From Nitrospinaceae bacterium (GTDB taxonomy: Bacteria > Nitrospinota > Nitrospinia > Nitrospinales > VA-1), in contig JAJDAV010000077.1 in assembly GCA_029261695.1 (NCBI GenBank), positions 1-33,433 on the forward strand: a DNA stretch of 33,433 bases. Direction: 5' to 3'. Shown here piece by piece: positions 27,632 to 33,433 of this stretch (positions are counted from its first letter, which is position 1; every line of letters begins with the position of its first letter). The notes under the pieces were generated by a model, which searched no databases, was not told where the DNA came from, and saw nothing but the letters and a program-made list of their open reading frames with translations. Made by a program: the position numbers and the translations under genes.

Positions 27632-27819
27632 GATTTATAGCCCAACATCTTGGTGACTCTTTGAACGTTAATTTGGTGATCTCCATAAAAGGGCTTTTAT
27701 TCGCTTGAATTAGATATTCCCACAGACAAAACCAGCCGATAAAAGTCCCACCATTTGACCCGCCATTCCCCCTGTAAAATTAATGGGTTATAAGCCCAAA
27801 CTCTTTATTAATAAATAAG

Positions 27820-27849
27820 TTGACAGTAAATCCTCACACCTTATATACT
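27820..27849 (+). promoter_or_regulatory. Likely sigma70-type promoter for nuoEGD
   Basis: Perfect -35 TTGACA at 27820-27825 and near-perfect -10 TATACT at 27844-27849 with an 18-base spacer, the best promoter match in the window. Transcription would begin about 27856 and give a leader of about 130 bases before nuoE. It implies nuoE, nuoG and nuoD are expressed from their own promoter. Confidence 0.55.
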
Positions 27850-27870
27850 TCTGCCTCTTAGCAGGATTCC

Positions 27871-27920
27871 GGGGGAGAATAATATTGCTAAAAATAAAGA
27901 CGTTTCTTTTATTTTTCCCC
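27871..27920 (+). repeat. Inverted repeat in the nuoE leader
   Basis: AAAAATAAA (27890-27898) and TTTATTTTT (27908-27916) form a perfect nine-base stem with a nine-base loop. The outer GGGG at 27872-27875 and CCCC at 27917-27920 can pair as an alternative longer stem. It lies between the likely promoter and the nuoE ribosome site. It could be a regulatory hairpin or just AT-rich sequence. Confidence 0.3.
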
Positions 27921-27985
27921 ATTCCGTAGCATTTTTCCTGATAAATTTATCATTGAAATGCACTGATATTTTTGAGGCTTAATAG

Positions 27986-28519
27986 ATGGATACCAACCCC
28001 TGTGCAACAGAAGAAGTAGAAGAGATTGATCTAGCTCCTACGGAGGAAATCTTAAATAATCTGCCAGACAATTCTCGTGGTCACTTAATTCCAACTTTAG
28101 ACAGAGTTCAAAACATCTATCGGTTTCTTCCTGAGCCGGCAGTGGAATTAATGATGGAGTTTTTTAATGTTGCTCGAGCAGAAATATATGGGGTTATATC
28201 TTTTTATCCACAGCTCAGAATTACCGAGCCAGGAAAATACATTATCAAATTATGCTATGGGACCGCATGCTTTGTAAAAGGCGCTCCTATCATTGGCGAT
28301 AAAATAAACGATAAATATCATATCAAGCCCGGAGAAACGGACGATTCTAAACTGTTCACCTTACAAACAGCTTCATGTTTAGGAAACTGCGGTGCTGCCC
28401 CAATGGCCATCATTGGTGAGGATACTCATGGCACCATTGATCCTGAAAAAACATTCGATATACTTTCAGAATATAAAAAAGATGACGAAGAAATGCCCGT
28501 GACAGAGGAGGTAGGATGA
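27986..28519 (+). CDS. nuoE: NADH-quinone oxidoreductase subunit E (NuoE)
   Basis: 177 aa, thioredoxin-like [2Fe-2S] subunit. All four cluster cysteines are present in the right pattern: C90 and C95 (CYGTAC), C131 and C135 (CLGNC). The N-terminal helical part (VQNIYRFLPEPAVELMMEFFNV) is family-like. NuoE works with NuoF in the NADH-dehydrogenase arm of complex I. Here the next gene, overlapping by four bases (ATGA), is nuoG, so nuoF is missing from its usual place. The ATG has GAGG eight bases upstream and a good promoter further up. Family assignment is firm. Whether it sits in an NADH-oxidising complex depends on finding a NuoF elsewhere. Confidence 0.95.
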   Translation: MDTNPCATEEVEEIDLAPTEEILNNLPDNSRGHLIPTLDRVQNIYRFLPEPAVELMMEFFNVARAEIYGVISFYPQLRITEPGKYIIKLCYGTACFVKGAPIIGDKINDKYHIKPGETDDSKLFTLQTASCLGNCGAAPMAIIGEDTHGTIDPEKTFDILSEYKKDDEEMPVTEEVG

Positions 28520-31083
28520 GCACCGTTGAAAAGAAAACTCTCAACGTAAAGATTAATGGCCAGGAAACCACTGTCCCAGAAGGAACCGTGGTTCTCGAAG
28601 TGTGCAAGCAAAATGACGTTGAAGTTTCAAATCTCTGTTACAACCGCAAGCTAAAACCCTTTGCTGCCTGCCGGACTTGCATGGTGGAAACTGTTGTCGA
28701 TGGGAAGAAAGAATTAGTTTATTCCTGCACACACCCCGTGGCCGAAGGAATGGAAATCAAAACAGCCACAGAGGAAACCGATCGCTACAACAAAGCATGC
28801 TTAGAAATGCTTTTGGTCGAGCATCCACTGGACTGTCCTATATGCGACAAGTCAGGTGTTTGCCCTTTGCAAGACAATACAGATTTATTGCAACTATACG
28901 ATGGACGCTTTGAAACCCAAAGACGAAACGAACCAAGCATCAAGACAAACCCCATCATTGAATTCTATCTGAACCGTTGCATTATGTGTGGCCTTTGCGT
29001 AAGGGCATGCGATGAAATTCAGGGAGTTCAGGCTTTAGATTTTCACAAACGTGGAATGAGCGTTGGAATTGGAACCGCAAATGATGAGCCACTGGATTGC
29101 GAATTCTGCGGGCAATGCATAACGGTATGCCCGACAGGCGCATTGATGGATCTTACATCAGGTGCCAGAGGACTGGCGGCAATGTTCACCAATACCCAAT
29201 CTACCTGCAACTATTGTTCTTGGGGATGTACAGTAAAGCTCGAAACGAAAAAAGGCGAAGTCATTCGAATTGAAGCGGATGAAGGCTATGACATAGGAAT
29301 TAACGAAGGTAACCTATGCGCAAAAGGTCGCTTTGGTCATGGCATTATCCATAACGATCAGCGCATTGAAAATCCCTTAATGAATGTCGGTGGTAATTTT
29401 CAAGAAGTGACTTGGGATGAAGCTTTTCGCACGATAGCCGACCGAATGAATGCAACAGTTAACCGTAGTGGCCCTGACAGTCTCGCTGCTATTGGCTCAG
29501 AAAAATTAACCAACGAAGAAAATTACCTATTACAGAAACTATATCGGAGCGCTCTGGGTTCCAATCATGTAGACAACCTCGCTAATATAAGAGCGCCCTA
29601 TTTAAACCGGTTTATGTTGGATTGTTTTGATAATGGTATTCCTTCACAGCCTATTACAAAACTGCAGGAAGCGGATGTGGTGCTGGTATTCAATTCAGAC
29701 CTTCCCTCAGAGTACCCCGTTGGGGGCAACTCAGTGCGGTTCGGCACAGTCTTTAATAACACAGACATCCTAATTGCAAATCCAAGACGAGTAGTATTTG
29801 AAAGTGAAGCTAAAGTTGATGTTCGCTTAACATACAAGCATGGGTCAGATTTGGCCGTTGCTTCAAGGCTTTCAAAAATCATAATTGATAATGGTTTAAT
29901 CGATGTTAATAAGGCAAAATCATCAATAGACAACTATGATGAACTCGTTCAATCTCTGTCCAGCTATTCAGCCGAAAATACAGAGAAGCTTACGGGCCTC
30001 CCCGATGATGTTCTTACACGCGCTGCCGAAAGGTTTGCACGGGATGCAGACAGATTCGTTCTGATTGGCAACGATGTACTTGATACAGGACAAGGGGAAG
30101 AAGTTTTAAACGCCCTTCTCAATCTTTCCACGCTGGTTAATTATGGCAGCACAGGAAGCGTGAGCATCTACCCACCGAGAGAACATTGTAATTCTCAGGG
30201 TGTGAATGATATGGGGCTGACCCCTGATTTTCTACCAGGTTATCAACCTTCTGAAAAAACTAACCCGGATATGTTTGAAAGCTGCAAAGATGGGACAACC
30301 AAATTTCTCTATATCGCTGGCGAAGATCCTGTAGGTACTTTTTACAAACCTCAGTTAGTGAAAGAGGCCCTAAAAACGGTTCCATTCCTTATTGTCACAG
30401 ATGTCTTTATGACAGAGACTGCACGAATGGCCGACCTTATACTGCCCTCTTCTACCTATGCAGAAAAAGATGGTACTTACACAAATATGTCCAGACATAT
30501 ACAAGGGGTTGCATCTGCCGTACTACCACAAGGAACTTCCAAACCGGATTTCGATATTCTGATTGAATTAGCAGAGGTTTTAGGAAAACCTTTTAACTCC
30601 TCGGATCTTTCAGAAATCCAACAGGAAATTGAGCAAGCGGCTCCGATCTATGAGGGAGCATTTCCTGGTAGCCAATCCAAACAATGGGTTCCTACAGCAT
30701 CAAACAAAAAACCAGCATTAAAAATAAATCCTGCAGTGAATGGATCGGTTGAAGCTCAAGCAAACTATCCCTTTACACTCCAAACCAACAACCACATGTT
30801 CCACATTGGAAATTATAGTCAGTACGCTAAGGCATTGGTTGAAATTGGGCCGGAATGTATCGCAGAAATTCACCCTGATGACGCAAAAGGATTGGGAGTC
30901 TCTTCTGGAGATCAAGTTGTCATTGAGTCTTCAAGTAGCAAAGTACAGGTAAAAATTAAAACTACAAAGGTAACCAGTAAAGGAATGGTTTATGTCCCTA
31001 AAAACTGGCCAGAAGTTCCTGTCAATGATTTAAGAAATGGTGAACAAGGTTTAATACAAGTAAAAGTATCTAAATCCAGCTAA
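28516..31083 (+). CDS. nuoG: NADH-quinone oxidoreductase subunit G (NuoG)
   Basis: 855 aa. N-terminal ferredoxin domain with [2Fe-2S] ligands C41, C52, C55 and C71. Then the His-Cys cluster H103/C107/C110/C116, two [4Fe-4S] clusters of ferredoxin type (C155, C158, C161, C165; C195, C198, C201, C205) and a further [4Fe-4S] set C231, C234, C238, C268 at the position of the N7 cluster of Escherichia coli/Thermus. The large molybdopterin-oxidoreductase-like domain and its C-terminal binding domain (LQTNNHMFHIGNYSQYA) follow, degenerate as in NuoG. It carries electrons through the peripheral arm of complex I. It has a strong ribosome site (GAGGAGG) inside nuoE. Confidence 0.93.
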   Translation: MSTVEKKTLNVKINGQETTVPEGTVVLEVCKQNDVEVSNLCYNRKLKPFAACRTCMVETVVDGKKELVYSCTHPVAEGMEIKTATEETDRYNKACLEMLLVEHPLDCPICDKSGVCPLQDNTDLLQLYDGRFETQRRNEPSIKTNPIIEFYLNRCIMCGLCVRACDEIQGVQALDFHKRGMSVGIGTANDEPLDCEFCGQCITVCPTGALMDLTSGARGLAAMFTNTQSTCNYCSWGCTVKLETKKGEVIRIEADEGYDIGINEGNLCAKGRFGHGIIHNDQRIENPLMNVGGNFQEVTWDEAFRTIADRMNATVNRSGPDSLAAIGSEKLTNEENYLLQKLYRSALGSNHVDNLANIRAPYLNRFMLDCFDNGIPSQPITKLQEADVVLVFNSDLPSEYPVGGNSVRFGTVFNNTDILIANPRRVVFESEAKVDVRLTYKHGSDLAVASRLSKIIIDNGLIDVNKAKSSIDNYDELVQSLSSYSAENTEKLTGLPDDVLTRAAERFARDADRFVLIGNDVLDTGQGEEVLNALLNLSTLVNYGSTGSVSIYPPREHCNSQGVNDMGLTPDFLPGYQPSEKTNPDMFESCKDGTTKFLYIAGEDPVGTFYKPQLVKEALKTVPFLIVTDVFMTETARMADLILPSSTYAEKDGTYTNMSRHIQGVASAVLPQGTSKPDFDILIELAEVLGKPFNSSDLSEIQQEIEQAAPIYEGAFPGSQSKQWVPTASNKKPALKINPAVNGSVEAQANYPFTLQTNNHMFHIGNYSQYAKALVEIGPECIAEIHPDDAKGLGVSSGDQVVIESSSSKVQVKIKTTKVTSKGMVYVPKNWPEVPVNDLRNGEQGLIQVKVSKSS

Positions 31084-31106
31084 CGCACACTAACTAATTT
31101 CAAACT

Positions 31107-32297
31107 ATGACTGACTTAAAAGAAAATCTGCATACTGACCATATGGTCCTAAACATGGGTCCGTCGCATCCAGCGACTCACGGCACCGTGAAATTCTTAC
31201 TGACCCTGGATGGGGAAACAGTAGTTACTCTGGATGTAGAAATTGGGTATTTGCATCGTGGGTTTGAAAAAATGTGCGAAAGTGTTACCTATTCAAACGT
31301 ATTCCCATACACAGATCGCTTGAACTATTGTTCGGCAATCATGAACAATATTGGTTTTGCTCTGGCTGTGGAAAAGTTATGTGATATTGAGATCACTGAA
31401 CGCTGCAAATACATTCGAGTTGTTACGAATGAACTTGCACGAATTTCAGATCATTACACAAATATCGCCGCTGCGGCACTAGAGTTGGGCGCCTTAACAG
31501 CATTCATTTATTTTGTTGAAGCCAGAGAAATTGTTTGGGATTTACTTGAGAAAGTATGTGGAGCTCGTCTCACTTCAAACTACATCCGTATCGGTGGTTT
31601 GATGTGCGATCTACCCCCCGGATTTGACGAAGATCTTAAAGCGACCTATCCAAAATTGGATGCCCTTTTTGATGACGTAGATAAATTGCTCACAAAAAAT
31701 AGAATCTTTATTGATCGCATGGAAAACACCGGTGCTATCCCAGTTGAAAGTGCAATTTCATGGGGTTTTACAGGCCCGTGCTTAAGAGCAGCGGGTGTTG
31801 ATTATGATGTCCGTAAAAATCAGCCTTACCTCTGTTACGATAAACTCGATTTCGATATCCCTCTTGGAAAAACAGGCGACAACTTTGATAGATACCTTGT
31901 TCGCATGGAAGAGATCAAACAAAGTCTTAAAATAATCAAACAAGCAATGCGTGATATGCCAGAGGGGCCGATCAATGTAAATCATCCCTATCTAAGAAAC
32001 CCGGCAAAACCTGATGTTTATAAGCGCATGGAAGAGATGATAGCCCATTTCAAAATGGTTATTGACGGATTAAAACCCCCTGTTGGGGAGGTTTATTTTC
32101 CTACAGAAGCAGCTAATGGCGAACTTGGATTTTACTTGGTTAGCGATGGCTCAGGCAAACCCTATAAATGTCGTGTTCGCCCACCGTCCTTCACCCTAAC
32201 GCAAGCTATGCCCGAAATGTGCGAGGGAAGCATGCTGGCCGATATTATTCCCACCTTCGACATGATCAATATGATTGGTGGGGAGTGCGATCGCTAG
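31107..32297 (+). CDS. nuoD: NADH-quinone oxidoreductase subunit D (NuoD)
   Basis: 396 aa, the 49-kDa subunit lining the quinone site. Signature segments: MGPSHPATHGTVKFLL, IGYLHRGFEKMCE, NYCSAIMNNIGFALAVEKL, ARISDHYTNIAAAALELGA and the C-terminal VRPPSFTLTQAMPEM with GGECDR at the very end, as expected. The invariant His of PSHPATHG and the HRGFEK motif are present. It is complete and not fused to NuoC. It follows nuoG by 23 bases without an evident ribosome site and is followed by a non-nuo gene. The rest of complex I (A, B, C, F, H-N) must lie elsewhere. Confidence 0.96.
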   Translation: MTDLKENLHTDHMVLNMGPSHPATHGTVKFLLTLDGETVVTLDVEIGYLHRGFEKMCESVTYSNVFPYTDRLNYCSAIMNNIGFALAVEKLCDIEITERCKYIRVVTNELARISDHYTNIAAAALELGALTAFIYFVEAREIVWDLLEKVCGARLTSNYIRIGGLMCDLPPGFDEDLKATYPKLDALFDDVDKLLTKNRIFIDRMENTGAIPVESAISWGFTGPCLRAAGVDYDVRKNQPYLCYDKLDFDIPLGKTGDNFDRYLVRMEEIKQSLKIIKQAMRDMPEGPINVNHPYLRNPAKPDVYKRMEEMIAHFKMVIDGLKPPVGEVYFPTEAANGELGFYLVSDGSGKPYKCRVRPPSFTLTQAMPEMCEGSMLADIIPTFDMINMIGGECDR

Positions 32298-32377
32298 TAT
32301 ATTACACCCCTCGATTTAATCCGTACTCAACCCGTCCCACAGCCGAGTCTGTCCCTCCCCAAGTTTGACAACCTAAA

Positions 32378-33382
32378 ATGAAAAAATTAGTAAACCTAAC
32401 TTTATTTCTTCTAGGCTGCGGCCTATTGGTTTGGGCTGTCAATGCAGTCGACACAAAAAATGCTCTAGAACTATTAATGAAGTTGGGGTTTGGGTTCTTT
32501 GCCATACTTCTTCTATATAGCTGCATAACGTGGGTTGATACTCTCTCGTGGAAATACAATTTCCACCCAGACTCCGTACAACATTTTTCAAATAAACAGC
32601 TATGGGTATTCCGACAGATTGGTGAGGCCTACAATACCATCACACCACTTGGAACTTTGGGAGGGGAACCGGTAAAAGCACATCTTTTAAAAGAACACTG
32701 TAATGTCAGTCTTAAACAAACCCTGTCTTCTTTAATTATTGCCCGCACAACATTCTTAGCTGCTCTTATAATTTTCTGTATCCCTGGAATTTTTTTAATT
32801 TTAAATTCAACAAATATTTCCTCTGAATTCAAAACTGTAAGTTTGGTTGGGCTAGCCTCTTTTTCCCTTATGATTTTTTTATTCTTTATTTTTCAGATCA
32901 CAGGGACCATGGGGAAATTATGCCAGTGGTTTTCCTCAAAAACAAAAAACCCAAGCGCACAAAGCTTTCTTGAAAAACTCATTCAACTGGACAAACTGTT
33001 CTCCATTTATTATAGAGAATATCCAAAAAGAATATTCATTTCGATCTTGCTTGCTTTGTTGGGTTGGGTTTTGGGTTTGGGTGAAGTGTATTTAATTTTT
33101 TACTTTCTGGGTTTTTCCACAACTTTTACGGATGTATGGATAATAGAAGCAATGGCGCAATTAGTAAAAGCGGGAAGCTTTTTCATACCCCTCAGTATCG
33201 GGGCTTTGGAAGGTGGGTTGGTCCTAATATTTTCATCTTTGGGCTACCCAGGTAGCCTAGGGCTAGCAGCCTCACTAATTGGCCGCGTAAAGCAATTGAC
33301 CTGGGTGGCCGTTGGGTTAATCCTTGGATCGATTATGTCATTTAAAACGGCAAATATTAAATCCAACGAAATATTGGAGTGA
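32378..33382 (+). CDS. Flippase-like membrane protein (YbhN/MprF-N-terminal family)
   Basis: 334 aa with about eight hydrophobic segments. The pattern of the lysylphosphatidylglycerol-synthase transmembrane/flippase-like domain is visible: an early GEAYNTITPLGTLGGEPVKAHLL segment (conserved polar loop with the PLG..GGEP motif) and a late SFFIPLSIGALEGGLVLIFSSLG segment (IP.siGalEgg). Members move lipids or act in envelope assembly, and no synthetase domain is attached here. It starts 80 bases after nuoD. The stop overlaps a GTG that may start the next gene. Confidence 0.88.
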   Translation: MKKLVNLTLFLLGCGLLVWAVNAVDTKNALELLMKLGFGFFAILLLYSCITWVDTLSWKYNFHPDSVQHFSNKQLWVFRQIGEAYNTITPLGTLGGEPVKAHLLKEHCNVSLKQTLSSLIIARTTFLAALIIFCIPGIFLILNSTNISSEFKTVSLVGLASFSLMIFLFFIFQITGTMGKLCQWFSSKTKNPSAQSFLEKLIQLDKLFSIYYREYPKRIFISILLALLGWVLGLGEVYLIFYFLGFSTTFTDVWIIEAMAQLVKAGSFFIPLSIGALEGGLVLIFSSLGYPGSLGLAASLIGRVKQLTWVAVGLILGSIMSFKTANIKSNEILE

Positions 33383-33433
33383 AAAAAGAGAGATTCCTGT
33401 TAAAAATTATCTCTCGAAACTCCACGGTCTCGA
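33379..33433 (+). CDS. Possible 5' end of a further gene, cut by window end
   Basis: A GTG at 33379 overlaps the stop of the flippase-like gene (GTGA) and opens a frame that is still open at the window end, beginning MKKERFLLKIISRNSTVS. The overlap suggests translational coupling. Only 18 codons can be seen and the ribosome site is weak, so nothing can be said about function. Confidence 0.3.
   Translation, partial: MKKERFLLKIISRNSTVS

Larger units (their letters stand above)
27632..27985. other. 354-base intergenic region between the TPR gene and nuoE
   Basis: Contains, in order: a 16-base palindrome ATAAAAGGGCTTTTAT (27685-27700) that could be a weak terminator remnant, a good sigma70-type promoter at 27820-27849, and an AT-rich inverted repeat in the leader (27871-27920). 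nuoE has GAGG eight bases before its ATG. I see no gene-sized frame or tRNA. Confidence 0.6.

Noticed and set aside
27685-27700. Palindrome ATAAAAGGGCTTTTAT as a terminator for the TPR gene
   Set aside because: AT-rich stem with a two-base loop and no clean T-run. Too weak to call a terminator.
32287-32294. GCGATCGC palindrome at the end of nuoD
   Set aside because: It equals the cyanobacterial HIP1 octamer, but it is only part of the Cys-Asp-Arg codons at the conserved NuoD end and is not repeated elsewhere that I could see.

Overview
The window looks like a chromosomal stretch from a Gram-negative, respiring bacterium of moderate GC (about 40% by eye). It encodes exported and lipid-anchored proteins, a periplasmic-type M16 protease, complex I subunits, molybdenum cofactor genes and many phospho-signalling proteins. 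A Nitrospinota-like (marine nitrite-oxidiser relative) origin is my best guess from the overall gene mix. It is only a guess, because there is no rRNA or other taxonomic marker here. I saw no insertion sequence, phage gene, CRISPR array, tRNA or rRNA.

Layout. 1-4405 (minus): an ABC1/UbiB-like atypical kinase cut by the window start, and an exported pitrilysin-type M16 metalloprotease. 4573-7646 (minus): an EamA transporter gene followed by a tightly overlapping trio encoding a CheY-like receiver, a CheC-like phosphatase and a PAS histidine kinase. 7671-9323 (plus): a small VOC protein, then moaC-moaD-moaE for molybdopterin synthesis. 9415-15371 (plus): a translationally coupled pair, an AddB-like Fe-S nuclease and an AddA/RecB-like helicase-nuclease, for double-strand break processing. 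15424-16581 (minus): a receiver-histidine kinase.

16582-19635: a 0.5 kb intergenic stretch with a possible 37-codon gene, a protein of six CBS domains, a stand-alone formyltransferase-fold protein and a small exported protein. 19645-23128 (minus): a probable operon of a small HDOD-companion protein, an HDOD protein and a GAF-kinase-REC-REC hybrid. 23194-23775: a YajG-like lipoprotein. 24096-27631 (plus): an Amt ammonium channel and an exported protein of about 20 TPRs. 27986-32297 (plus): nuoE-nuoG-nuoD, with no nuoF between E and G. 32378-end: a YbhN/MprF-type flippase-like membrane protein and possibly the start of another gene.

How it fits together. Housekeeping blocks (Moco synthesis, recombinational repair, complex I) alternate with signalling blocks. 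Three histidine kinases and four receiver domains lie within about 17.5 kb, yet none carries a DNA-binding output domain, and no CheA, CheW or chemoreceptor is present. Their outputs therefore appear to be protein-protein or phosphorelay steps. The points most worth a second look are the CheY-CheC-kinase trio, the NuoF-less NuoEGD cluster, the MoaD ending in Gly-Gly-Ser instead of Gly-Gly, the six-CBS protein, and the Amt/TPR pair. I found no clear-cut undescribed defence or mobile system.
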